Assembly (NCBI GenBank): GCA_017626395.1
Contig: JAGAIU010000078.1
Coordinates: 1 to 64,000 of the forward strand
Length of the DNA: 64,000 nucleotides
Direction of reading: 5' to 3'
Source of the DNA: Clostridia bacterium
GTDB lineage: Bacteria; Bacillota; Clostridia; TANB77; CAG-465
The notes under the pieces are model-generated. The model saw nothing but the letters and a program-made list of their open reading frames with translations, made no database searches and was not told the DNA's origin. Position 1 is the stretch's first letter; each line of letters opens with the position of its first letter. Of the stretch, positions 8,014 through 15,889 are shown in pieces. The position numbers and the translations under genes were made by a program.

Positions 8014-8544
8014 ATAAAGTATGATGATGTAAAGAAAGTATTTAATTTTATAGACGTAACAGATAAATATATACTTATCAAAGATAGAGATAAAATTAAA
8101 AAGGTATATATTTATCAAATAGAACCTGTAACTTTTTTAAATTTTTCAATAGATGTTCAATCTAATATTTTAAATCTTTATAGCGAGTTTCTTCGCGAAT
8201 TAAATTTTGAATTTCAAATATATATTTCTAATAAAAAAATTAATATTCAACAATATATCCAAAATATAGAAAAAAGTATATCTAAAAAAGATAGTAAAAA
8301 ATATGCAAGTATAGTAAATAATTATATAGCTAGTATAGCTGAACAACTAGAAGATGAAACAATATACACCACAAAATATTATTTGGTTATATCACTAGAA
8401 AGAAATGAACAGATAGAAATTTCTAGCATAGATAATATAGTTAAAAAACTAGATAATATTGGTTGTAATACTAAAAGATTATCTTCAAAAAGAAAACTTG
8501 AATTGTTATTATACGAGAGTATTAACAAAGAGGTGGCAATATAA
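8014..8544 (+). CDS. TraC-like domain protein of a type IV secretion-like system
   Basis: The product carries the pattern of stand-alone TraC-like proteins found beside VirB4 in Gram-positive conjugation systems: PVTFLNFSIDVQSNI, then FLRELNFEFQIYISNKKINI, a charged central helix pair, and KYYLVISLER near residue 130. The frame is open from a TTG at 7954, but that TTG is the -35 box of the likely promoter. A GGAGGG ribosome site at 8001-8006 points to a start near 8014, where the codon is ATA, so the start is unresolved. It overlaps the VirB4-like gene by one base. No membrane segment is seen. Confidence 0.6.
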   Translation: MKYDDVKKVFNFIDVTDKYILIKDRDKIKKVYIYQIEPVTFLNFSIDVQSNILNLYSEFLRELNFEFQIYISNKKINIQQYIQNIEKSISKKDSKKYASIVNNYIASIAEQLEDETIYTTKYYLVISLERNEQIEISSIDNIVKKLDNIGCNTKRLSSKRKLELLLYESINKEVAI

Positions 8545-10226
8545 TGCTTCCAGACTGTATAGATGCTACCAATTTTAGATATATAAAGTTGGATAATAAA
8601 TATGTTGTTTCGTTAAGCATTAAATCATTACCAGATAAAATCTACTTTTTAGATGTAATAAACTTAATAGATAAAAATGTAGAATGGGATATGTCGATAT
8701 ATTGCTCTAAAATTGATACAACTAAAATGCTCAATGATATAACATATAATTTAACACTTTTAAAAAGTGAACTTAGTACAATTAATCCTAATCAAAAGAA
8801 TATAGATGTTATAAGTAGGGCTACGCAAGATGCTCAAAATCTCAGAAGAAAAATTCAATTAGAAAATCAAGAAGTTTATGAAATAAGTGTCATATTATCT
8901 TTTTATTCAGACAATTTTAATCAAATACAAAAAATTATTTCTAATTTTAAATCAAAATTTTATTCAAAAATGATTAAATCAGATATTACCAATTTTAGAC
9001 ACTTAGAATTTTATCTTTCAAATTTACCCTTAAATATAAAAAAAGAAGTGCAAAATAAGATTTATATAACTACAGATGCACTAGCTAACATGTTTCCTTT
9101 TTATACTCAAACTATATTGGATGAAAATGGTATTATTATAGGCTATGCTTTAAACAACAACGTACCTTGTTTTGTAGATATATTTTCAAATAAATATGAA
9201 AATTCTAATATTTGTATCTTCGGAAGTAGTGGTAGTGGAAAATCTTTTTTTACAAAGCTTTTTATTTGTAGAAATTTTTTTCAAGGAAAAAAGCAAATTA
9301 TTTTAGATATAGAAGGTGAATATATCTCACTATGTAAAAAATTAAATGGAAAGATAATAAATGAAAACACATATTTTAATCTACTGGAAATCACTCAAAA
9401 AGATATATCAGAAAAGAATTTTTTAGAAAATAAAATTAAAAGAATAGCAGAATATATGTACACACTTTGTGATACAAAAAATTTGGATATTCAAACACTA
9501 AAAGCTGAAATTATAACATTATATAAGTCGTATGGGATTACAGATGATATTAGTTCTGTAACATGCTATCAAAAAGAAGATACCATCTTTTTAGATAGTA
9601 AAATTTTATCTAAAGAAAAATTTCCTACACTGACGGATTTAAAAAACACTACTAAAGATCAAAAATTAAAAGCTTTTTTAATAGAAAACTTGAAAGGAAA
9701 ATTAAAATTCTTTTCCAAAACAAGTACATACAATTTAAATGAGGATTTATATGTTATTTGTGTGGATAAACTAGAGCATAATAAAGATATTTTGTGGTTT
9801 ATTTTAGACAAAATATTAAATAGATATTTAGATAAAAATGAAACTATAATCTATATTGATGAAGTGTGGAAATATGCAATGGATAATAAGCTACTAGAAA
9901 GTGTTTTAAATATGTATAAGACTATTAGAAAAAGACATGGTTCAATTGTAACTATTACGCAAGATATAACTGATATTTTTAAATATGAAGATGGTTTTTA
10001 TTCTAAAAGTATATTAAATAATTCTTGTTTTAAAGTTATTTTTAAGACAGATTATAAAGATGAAAAGCTATTTGATAAAGTAATTAATTTAGATGATGAA
10101 AAAATAGCTACATTAAAAAAAGGAGAAGCATATTTTGTAATAAATAAGAATAAAATTCCTATTAAAATTAAATCAAATAGATTTGAAGGTGAACTTATCA
10201 ATGAAGATGATAATAGCTATAAATAA
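8544..10226 (+). CDS. VirB4-like type IV secretion ATPase
   Basis: A 560-residue cytoplasmic ATPase. The N-terminal ~200 residues resemble the VirB4 regulatory domain (NNVPCFVDIFSNKYENSN just before the P-loop). Walker A is GSSGSGKS at 227-234, with LDIEGEY downstream as in VirB4/TraC ATPases. Walker B is IIYIDEVWKYA near 435, followed by RKRHGSIVTITQD, the VirB4 sensor-like segment. It should power assembly of a secretion or pilus-like complex. It is shorter than proteobacterial VirB4 (~800) but normal for compact Firmicute forms. It sits between the TraC-like and CpaE-like genes; no relaxase or coupling protein is adjacent. Confidence 0.8.
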   Translation: MLPDCIDATNFRYIKLDNKYVVSLSIKSLPDKIYFLDVINLIDKNVEWDMSIYCSKIDTTKMLNDITYNLTLLKSELSTINPNQKNIDVISRATQDAQNLRRKIQLENQEVYEISVILSFYSDNFNQIQKIISNFKSKFYSKMIKSDITNFRHLEFYLSNLPLNIKKEVQNKIYITTDALANMFPFYTQTILDENGIIIGYALNNNVPCFVDIFSNKYENSNICIFGSSGSGKSFFTKLFICRNFFQGKKQIILDIEGEYISLCKKLNGKIINENTYFNLLEITQKDISEKNFLENKIKRIAEYMYTLCDTKNLDIQTLKAEIITLYKSYGITDDISSVTCYQKEDTIFLDSKILSKEKFPTLTDLKNTTKDQKLKAFLIENLKGKLKFFSKTSTYNLNEDLYVICVDKLEHNKDILWFILDKILNRYLDKNETIIYIDEVWKYAMDNKLLESVLNMYKTIRKRHGSIVTITQDITDIFKYEDGFYSKSILNNSCFKVIFKTDYKDEKLFDKVINLDDEKIATLKKGEAYFVINKNKIPIKIKSNRFEGELINEDDNSYK

Positions 10227-11328
10227 TCCTGTAATAGAGCAAAAATTAATAGAAAAATATAAAAATATATATGAAATTATAGTTTTAAGTAGCAAGGAAG
10301 ATGTTTTAGATGTTGTAAATTTAAATGAAGAAAGTTTAATAATAACAAGAGAAGATTTAGGGGGAAAAGTAGATTTTTTAGATTATATAATAACTATAAA
10401 GGAAAGAAATCTTAAAAATAAAGTAGTAATTATTGTAAAAAAGCTTACTAAAGAACTTAAAGAAAAACTATTTGCTAAAGAGATTTTTAATATTATTGAA
10501 GGGAACAGTTTTTTATTTGAAGAACTAATAGAAAATATTGAAGTACCTAAACTCGTAATATATAAGTCAAAAGATAAAATTAGCAAAAAAAGTAAAGTAA
10601 TTATTATAACGGGGACGAGATGTTCTGGAAAAACAGTCCTTACTAAAATGCTAGCTGAATCAATAGCTAAAAATAAAGATAAAAAAGTATTAGCAATAGA
10701 TTTAGACTTTATATATCCGTCTCTTGATACGTATTTACAATTTTCAAAGAACTATTCTCTTGTAGATTTTTTAAAAGATTTGATAAGCTCAAATATTAAA
10801 AAAATGGAAAATTATGAGAGTGCTAACTTAAAATATAAAAATCTAAAATATATTTTAAACAATAAAAGTATTGGAATACCAAACGATGAAATTTTAGTAG
10901 CTATGATAAATATACTCAAGAAACATTATGATTATATAATCGTTGATACATCTACATTAATGATTAATAAGATATATAGTATTTCAAAACTTATAAATTG
11001 CCAAATTATATATTTGCTAGAAGAAAGTATTAAATCATTAAGAGAGTACAAGCTAGATGTAAGTTATATAGATAAAAAGGCTTTAGAAAAAACAAAGTTT
11101 GTATTAACAAACAGTAAAAATAACAAAGAAATTATAAAAGAAATAGAAAAAATCTTACCATCAAAAGTGATAGTGAAGATTAAAAAATATTATTTTATTG
11201 AACTAATAATAAGAAAAAATTATAAAGTTATAAATTTAAATAGACTGTTAAAAGCAATAGGTGTTATAAAGTTTGAAAAGTTAAAACTAAAAATAATAGA
11301 AAAAATATTAAATTTAGAGGAGGAATAA
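10201..11328 (+). CDS. CpaE/MinD-like P-loop ATPase
   Basis: 375 residues. The N-terminal ~115 look like a receiver-type alpha/beta fold without the phosphorylation residues. Next comes a SIMIBI ATPase domain with a deviant P-loop GTRCSGKT near residue 140 and LAIDLDFIYPSLDTYL (Walker A'-like). YDYIIVDTSTL is the Walker B equivalent. This order matches CpaE, which localises Tad pili, but no other Tad genes are present. The start at 10201 follows AAGGTG by eight bases and lies within the VirB4-like 3' end. It probably works with the VirB4-like machine. Confidence 0.68.
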   Translation: MKMIIAINNPVIEQKLIEKYKNIYEIIVLSSKEDVLDVVNLNEESLIITREDLGGKVDFLDYIITIKERNLKNKVVIIVKKLTKELKEKLFAKEIFNIIEGNSFLFEELIENIEVPKLVIYKSKDKISKKSKVIIITGTRCSGKTVLTKMLAESIAKNKDKKVLAIDLDFIYPSLDTYLQFSKNYSLVDFLKDLISSNIKKMENYESANLKYKNLKYILNNKSIGIPNDEILVAMINILKKHYDYIIVDTSTLMINKIYSISKLINCQIIYLLEESIKSLREYKLDVSYIDKKALEKTKFVLTNSKNNKEIIKEIEKILPSKVIVKIKKYYFIELIIRKNYKVINLNRLLKAIGVIKFEKLKLKIIEKILNLEEE

Positions 11329-11330
11329 TA

Positions 11331-12014
11331 ATGAATGAAGAAATAGAAAAGAATAAGAATGAGGTTGTAAATATAGTAAATAATGTTTTAGATAAGGGAG
11401 CAAACTATGTAATTAAATCTATGCCAATAAATGCTCATATAAAAGAAATTCTATTGGATGTAAAGAAGGTTATTAAAGAAAAAGATTTTAATAATATTTT
11501 AAAAGTTGCATTATCTAGTAGCTTAAAAGAAGGCATGGATACTATAGGTATATCAGAAGGTAATTTAAAAGAGATAGGAACTGTTATAGATACTGCATTT
11601 AAAGGTGGTTTTACTAGTGCTATAAGTATGGGAATAGATATAGTAAGTAGAGCTAAGCAATATGGTAATATCTTTTATAATTACATAGGGGAGTTTTTCA
11701 ATAATCTAAAAAGTTTTGTGCAAAGTATGGAGTTTAAAAAGAAAATTTATGCATATATAGAAAAATGTATGAACAAGGTAGATACATTCAAAGAATTGTG
11801 TAATGATTGGTACGAGGCATATGATAAATTCAATTTAAATGAAATAGGAAATATTGCAGGACAGCTTAATAAATTAAAGGGGAAAGTATCATTTGATAAT
11901 GAATGTATAAACGAAAATACTATAATTCAAAATATAACTGAATTAGTAAGTAGAAGAAAACAAAAATTAACAAAAACTCAATTAGATATTTGCAGTAATT
12001 TAGAAGAAATTTAA
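11331..12014 (+). CDS. Uncharacterised helical protein of the VirB4-like operon
   Basis: 227 residues, predicted almost wholly helical, with an alanine/glycine-rich amphipathic centre (AFKGGFTSAISMGIDIV) that could associate with membranes. Charged helices lie on both sides. There is no signal peptide, Cys pair or known motif. It starts two bases after the CpaE-like stop with a strong GGAGG site, so it belongs to the same operon. Family not recognised. Confidence 0.6.
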   Translation: MNEEIEKNKNEVVNIVNNVLDKGANYVIKSMPINAHIKEILLDVKKVIKEKDFNNILKVALSSSLKEGMDTIGISEGNLKEIGTVIDTAFKGGFTSAISMGIDIVSRAKQYGNIFYNYIGEFFNNLKSFVQSMEFKKKIYAYIEKCMNKVDTFKELCNDWYEAYDKFNLNEIGNIAGQLNKLKGKVSFDNECINENTIIQNITELVSRRKQKLTKTQLDICSNLEEI

Positions 12015-12078
12015 AAATTATATTTAAAAAAAGTAAAAATTGGTATATAATAATATCCGAAAAGAAAGGATGATATCA

Positions 12079-12417
12079 ATGAATTTTTACGATAATATTA
12101 ATAATTTAGTAGCAGCATTCAAAAAAACACCTGAATATGCTGAATACTTAAGTTTAAAAGAAAAATTAAGAACAAATGAAGAAAATTATAAAATGTTAAA
12201 AGATTTTAAAGATAAACAAAATGAAGTTCAAATAAGTTATTTAAATGGACAAGAAATGAGCAAAGAAAAACAAGCAGAAATGGAAAATTTATATTCTATT
12301 GTAATACAAAATGAAGATTGCAGAAAAATATTAGAATGTGAAATGAGAATAAATGTAATATTAGCTGATTTACAAAAAGCAATGGGAGAAGCTATAGAAG
12401 AATTAATTAAATTCTAA
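12079..12417 (+). CDS. YlbF/YmcA family regulator
   Basis: 112 residues with the helical DUF964 layout: TPEYAEYLSLKEKLRTNEEN, LKDFKDKQNEVQ and a C-terminal INVILADLQKAMGEAIEEL. In Bacillus, YlbF and YmcA act with YaaT to promote RNase Y maturation of mRNAs and affect sporulation, competence and biofilm formation. The start at 12079 is preferred over an upstream in-frame TTG because AAAGGA lies just ahead of it. Whether it is the YlbF or YmcA type cannot be settled. Confidence 0.82.
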   Translation: MNFYDNINNLVAAFKKTPEYAEYLSLKEKLRTNEENYKMLKDFKDKQNEVQISYLNGQEMSKEKQAEMENLYSIVIQNEDCRKILECEMRINVILADLQKAMGEAIEELIKF

Positions 12418-12430
12418 GGTGTTGATAGAT

Positions 12431-12589
12431 ATGTGGTTAAGAGATATAAAAAATTATGAAGTTGAAATATATAAAAATGGTGAATTGATATATTCTGGAA
12501 ATATAGACGATTTACCAGAAGAAATGAAGGGCTACGAGACTAAAACAATGGATCTGGCTCATAAAAAAGTTATTATTGAACTTGTATAA
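12431..12589 (+). CDS. Uncharacterised 52-residue protein downstream of the YlbF-like gene
   Basis: A short frame starting MWLRDIKNYEVEIYKNGELI, with an AAGGTG site about ten bases upstream, beginning thirteen bases after the YlbF-like stop. The sequence suggests a small beta-rich fold (EVEIYKNGELIYSG) ending in VIIELV. Composition and spacing favour a real co-transcribed gene. No family recognised. Confidence 0.55.
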   Translation: MWLRDIKNYEVEIYKNGELIYSGNIDDLPEEMKGYETKTMDLAHKKVIIELV

Positions 12590-12628
12590 TTATGAAATTA
12601 ATTTATGTAAATTATTGATGCTTTGGTA

Positions 12629-12657
12629 TTGAAAAAATACAAAATATATGATATAAT
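12629..12657 (+). promoter_or_regulatory. Sigma-A promoter of the nucleotidyltransferase-radical SAM-NUDIX operon
   Basis: TTGAAA (12629-12634), 17-base spacer, TATAAT (12652-12657). The predicted start of transcription, near 12664, falls at the base of the hairpin that follows. Confidence 0.7.
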
Positions 12658-12659
12658 GA

Positions 12660-12700
12660 AATCCGGTAGGAATCTAAAAATTTCCTATTGGATTTTTTTT
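12660..12700 (+). terminator. Terminator hairpin in the operon leader (possible attenuator)
   Basis: A 13-bp stem (12660-12672 with 12682-12694, two G-U pairs) and a run of eight T lie between the promoter and the GGAGTG ribosome site at 12711. If transcription starts near 12664 the stem is still about ten pairs. No antiterminator stem or T-box sequence is obvious in so short a leader. Confidence 0.7.
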
Positions 12701-12720
12701 GTAAAAAAACGGAGTGTGTT

Positions 12721-13494
12721 ATGAATTATAGAGAAGCCCTAAATAAATTTATTGATGATATGAATTATTTAAAAAATGATGACGTTGAAGGAATAGTATT
12801 TTATGGCAGTTTTCATACTGGCACAAACAATGAATTTTCAGATATAGATCTTATGATTTTATTTAATGATGACTCTGATGCAAATCAAATTAAAGGATAT
12901 AAGACTGTAAATGGAATTCAAGTTGAATATTTTGAAAGAACTATTTCTAAGATATATGAAAGAGCAAATTCAGATTATATGAAATGTGAAGATTCTCTTT
13001 TATCTATGATTGGATATGGTGAAGTAATATTTGACAGAAGAGGAAAAGTAAATGACTTGGTAGAATATGTAAGACAAAAATATTCACGTCCATTACCTGG
13101 ATATACTAAGCATGAAGCTGTTTATCAACTGATATCATTAAAAAAAGCTGTTCTTGCTACAGAAGAATTAAGGGTGCAAAATGATCCATATTTTGAGAAC
13201 TTTTATTTTTTAACTGTTGAAAGAATTAGAGATTTTTATCATAAATTAAAAGGTTTTTCAAATTTACCACAAACGAAAGTATATAAATTGTACGTAAATG
13301 AAAAATTACAACAAGCACAACATAAAAAGATTCCGGAAAGAGATTTTATAGATTTATATATGAAAACTATCGAAGAAGGAACAACAAAAGAAGAAAAAGT
13401 TAAAAGAGTAAGTAAACTATTTGAATATGCAACAAGTAAATATAAAGTTAATTTTGATGACGTTAGAATAGATTTGGGTAAAAAAAGATATTAA
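12721..13494 (+). CDS. Nucleotidyltransferase-fold protein
   Basis: 257 residues. The N-terminal domain has the minimal nucleotidyltransferase signature: FYGSFHTGTNNEFSDIDLMI, with the GS loop and two Asp of the DxD metal site around residues 30-45. A third acidic residue probably lies at VEYFE. The C-terminal half is helical, as in aminoglycoside-type nucleotidyltransferases. Substrate unknown. The ATG at 12721 is chosen for the GGAGTG site; an upstream in-frame TTG lies within the leader terminator. It is the first gene of a three-gene operon with a radical SAM enzyme and a NUDIX hydrolase. Confidence 0.78.
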   Translation: MNYREALNKFIDDMNYLKNDDVEGIVFYGSFHTGTNNEFSDIDLMILFNDDSDANQIKGYKTVNGIQVEYFERTISKIYERANSDYMKCEDSLLSMIGYGEVIFDRRGKVNDLVEYVRQKYSRPLPGYTKHEAVYQLISLKKAVLATEELRVQNDPYFENFYFLTVERIRDFYHKLKGFSNLPQTKVYKLYVNEKLQQAQHKKIPERDFIDLYMKTIEEGTTKEEKVKRVSKLFEYATSKYKVNFDDVRIDLGKKRY

Positions 13495-13521
13495 TAAATG
13501 TTGAAAGTGAGGAAGTAAAAA

Positions 13522-14415
13522 ATGTTACAATTACCAAAGAATGAATATAGAATTTCTATAACATCAGGGTGCAACATGAAATGTGTTTATTGCCATAACG
13601 AAGGCAATAAAGTAATTAATCAATTATCTAAAGATGATATTGAATCATTAATCGTTAATTCTTATGATTTAGGATTAGAACAAGTAAGATTAACAGGTGG
13701 TGAACCTTTAATTCACAAAGAAATTTTTGATATTTGTCAAATGCTTGCAGAAAAATATCATTTAAAAGTTGGAATTAATACTAACATAATTGAAATAGAT
13801 AAATTAATGTATATGATAGAAAAAGGTTGGATTTATAGAGTAGTAGTAGGACTAGATTATTTTGATGCACCTATCTCTAAACAATCACCTGTTGGTATTA
13901 GTTCAAAGCAAGCTTTAGAAAATATTTTAAGAGTAAAAGAAACTGGTGTAAATGTAACAATTTCTACAGTTTATAACGGTGACTATGATAACTTAAGTAA
14001 ATTAGTTAATTGGGCACATGAAAATGGAATTAGAATTAAAATATTAGAAGAAGTTAAAAATGAAATTGCTGACAGTACAGATATAGAATATTTAAAAATG
14101 AAAGAAAGAATACTTAATGACTTTAATTTAGAACCTAAATTTGACGATAATTTCAAAGAATGGCATGGTATGGATAATGATTTTACAGCTGTTACATTTT
14201 TTCATTCTCACTGCAGAATAAGAGAATGTGATGTTTGTAAAAAAATGCATCTAAGAGTTACAAGTTGTGGTAGCCTAAAACAATGTCTTATGTCTGAAGA
14301 AGATGATGTAGACTTTAGAGATGGTAATATAAGAGAGAATGTTATAAAAGCATTATCTCAACCAGTAAACTTTGATATAAAACCTGCTAGATATGTTCAA
14401 ACTCAAATAATATAG
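13522..14415 (+). CDS. Radical SAM enzyme with MoaA-like C-terminal cluster motif
   Basis: 297 residues. CNMKCVYC at residues 18-25 is the CxxxCxxC motif that binds the SAM-cleaving 4Fe-4S cluster, and LTGGEPL follows. The C-terminal part has HCRIRECDVCKKMHLRVTSC then GSLKQCL, resembling the second cluster region of MoaA (CxxC with a later Cys after RLT-GKLK), but with an extra Cys. No MoaC or other molybdopterin genes are near, so a MoaA role is unlikely. Context with a nucleotidyltransferase and a NUDIX enzyme suggests nucleotide or small-molecule chemistry. The reaction is unknown. Confidence 0.85.
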   Translation: MLQLPKNEYRISITSGCNMKCVYCHNEGNKVINQLSKDDIESLIVNSYDLGLEQVRLTGGEPLIHKEIFDICQMLAEKYHLKVGINTNIIEIDKLMYMIEKGWIYRVVVGLDYFDAPISKQSPVGISSKQALENILRVKETGVNVTISTVYNGDYDNLSKLVNWAHENGIRIKILEEVKNEIADSTDIEYLKMKERILNDFNLEPKFDDNFKEWHGMDNDFTAVTFFHSHCRIRECDVCKKMHLRVTSCGSLKQCLMSEEDDVDFRDGNIRENVIKALSQPVNFDIKPARYVQTQII

Positions 14416-14425
14416 GAGAAGAATT

Positions 14426-14908
14426 TTGAAACAAGATATTAGTATTGAAAATGAAAAAAGTAAATTTAAATATAGAGTATCAGGTATTTTATTAAAAAAT
14501 GATAAAATATTAACTGTAAAAATTAATGATAATAAGTTTTATTGTTTACCAGGTGGACATGTAGAGCTTATGGAAAATACCAAAGATGCTGTTGTCAGAG
14601 AATTTAAAGAAGAAACTGGTATTGGTACTTATGTTGAAAAGTTATTATATGTAACTGAAAATTTCTTCACAAATAAAAAAGAATGTCATGAAGTTGGTTT
14701 TTATTATTTACTAAATACTAAAAATGAAATAAATCAAGAAGATTATTCTTTAATAGAAAATGATAATGGAGAAAAAGTTAGACTAGAATTTAAATGGTTA
14801 GATGTAAAAAAATTAGAAAATTTTAAGCCAGAATTTTTAAAAAATAGACTAAATTTTGAAAATTTAAATTTAGAGCATTTAATCATAAAAAATGACAAAA
14901 TTATATAA
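14426..14908 (+). CDS. NUDIX hydrolase
   Basis: 160 residues with a complete Nudix box: GGHVELMENTKDAVVREF continuing to KEETGI (GX5EX7REUXEEXGU) around residues 45-67. It would hydrolyse a nucleoside diphosphate linked to another group. It begins with TTG after a GGAGAAG site, ten bases after the radical SAM stop. It is the last gene of the operon and is followed by a strong terminator. Substrate not predictable from sequence. Confidence 0.88.
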   Translation: MKQDISIENEKSKFKYRVSGILLKNDKILTVKINDNKFYCLPGGHVELMENTKDAVVREFKEETGIGTYVEKLLYVTENFFTNKKECHEVGFYYLLNTKNEINQEDYSLIENDNGEKVRLEFKWLDVKKLENFKPEFLKNRLNFENLNLEHLIIKNDKII

Positions 14909-14919
14909 AAAATGACCAA

Positions 14920-14957
14920 AAAACTTAAAAATTTGCAAAATTTTTAAGTTTTTTTTG
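14920..14957 (+). terminator. Intrinsic terminator of the NUDIX operon
   Basis: A perfect 15-bp stem (14920-14934 with 14938-14952), three-base loop and extended T run. Confidence 0.88.
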
Positions 14958-14963
14958 TTTTTG

Positions 14964-14992
14964 TGAAACAAAATGGCCTTCCCAAACGTCTA
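14964..14992 (+). promoter_or_regulatory. ECF-type promoter (TGAAAC-N17-CGTCTA)
   Basis: TGAAAC at 14964-14969 and CGTCTA at 14987-14992, 17 bases apart, resemble ECF sigma promoters. It lies upstream of the exported-protein/ECF sigma operon, so autoregulation by the sigma factor at 15890 is likely. Confidence 0.6.
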
Positions 14993-15088
14993 TATATATA
15001 GAAGGGGTAAAACAAGGGACCTCTTCTTGGTGTTAATTTTTATCCAGCGGTTAACATTATTTTTTGAATGATGAGGGGGAATTTTATT

Positions 15089-15835
15089 ATGAGAAAAAAG
15101 AGTGGAATAGTTATAGCAAGTATAGCTATGCTAATTTGTTGTATTGCTTTAGTCTCTTTTAAGTACAAAGACAATATAACAAGCGAGAACACTACACAAA
15201 TGTATGAAGTAAGTTCATACATAACTGAACAAATGAAAGCTGAAGCCGGTGTTTGCACAGCAGAACTATGTTTATTAGAGGAGTTCACACCACAAAAGAT
15301 AGGTAATGATGCAGATGCGATTGCCTTAGCTACAGTACTTACACTAGATAATGCTGATCCAGATGCGAGTATGGTAGGAATGACTAACGGAACAATGCTA
15401 ATAAATAATGTCTTAAGTGGTAATTTATCACAAGGACAAGTAATTAATTATTCTAAACCTGGTGGCATGATGAAAATGTCTGAGTGGGAAGAAAGTCAAC
15501 CAGAGGCAGCTACTCAAAAAAGACAATATCTTCGTGAACAAAACAATGTAGAAATAGATCTAAATAATACATATATAAATCTTATGATATCTGGAGATGT
15601 CGAGATTGAAGCTGGAAAAAGTTATTTAGTATATTTAAAAAATAATAATGGAAGATATGAAATAATAGGACTTGGAAATGGTCTTAGAGAACTAGATGTT
15701 GCCCAACAAACTTCTAGAGCTGCCGTTCAAAACTTTAATTTAAGTTCATTAAAAATTAAAAATAATGAAACTGGAGAATTCGAATCACTTGAAAACTATA
15801 TAAATACTTATATTAGTAATGAACAAGAAAAATAA
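15089..15835 (+). CDS. Exported protein associated with an ECF sigma factor
   Basis: 248 residues with an N-terminal hydrophobic segment (about 8-27) after MRKKSG, so exported or anchored with its bulk outside. The C-terminal half contains GDVEIEAGKSYLVYLK followed by YEIIGLGNGLREL. The protein at 45653 has the same block (DVEIESGKEYLVFLK ... EYGLREYD), so the two are paralogues, each beside an ECF sigma gene. The start at 15089 is used because GAGGGGG sits just ahead; two upstream ATGs at 15068 and 15071 lack a site. Function unknown; possibly an envelope-stress effector or sensor. Confidence 0.7.
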   Translation: MRKKSGIVIASIAMLICCIALVSFKYKDNITSENTTQMYEVSSYITEQMKAEAGVCTAELCLLEEFTPQKIGNDADAIALATVLTLDNADPDASMVGMTNGTMLINNVLSGNLSQGQVINYSKPGGMMKMSEWEESQPEAATQKRQYLREQNNVEIDLNNTYINLMISGDVEIEAGKSYLVYLKNNNGRYEIIGLGNGLRELDVAQQTSRAAVQNFNLSSLKIKNNETGEFESLENYINTYISNEQEK

Positions 15836-15841
15836 GGACAA

Positions 15842-15864
15842 GGGATTTGGATTTTCCAAATCCC
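15842..15864 (+). other. Intergenic hairpin without T run
   Basis: A perfect 10-bp stem with a TTT loop between the exported-protein gene and its sigma gene. With no T tract it is more likely an mRNA-stability or processing element lowering downstream expression than a terminator. Confidence 0.55.
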
Positions 15865-15889
15865 CAATGATTTTAGGGGTAATATATAT

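Noticed and set aside
8007..8024. A short ATG frame after GGAGGG as a gene
   Set aside because: Only five codons before a stop and too close to the ribosome site; at most a leader peptide.
13522..14415. Radical SAM gene called as MoaA
   Set aside because: The second-cluster motif is altered and no molybdopterin genes are nearby; context points to another reaction.
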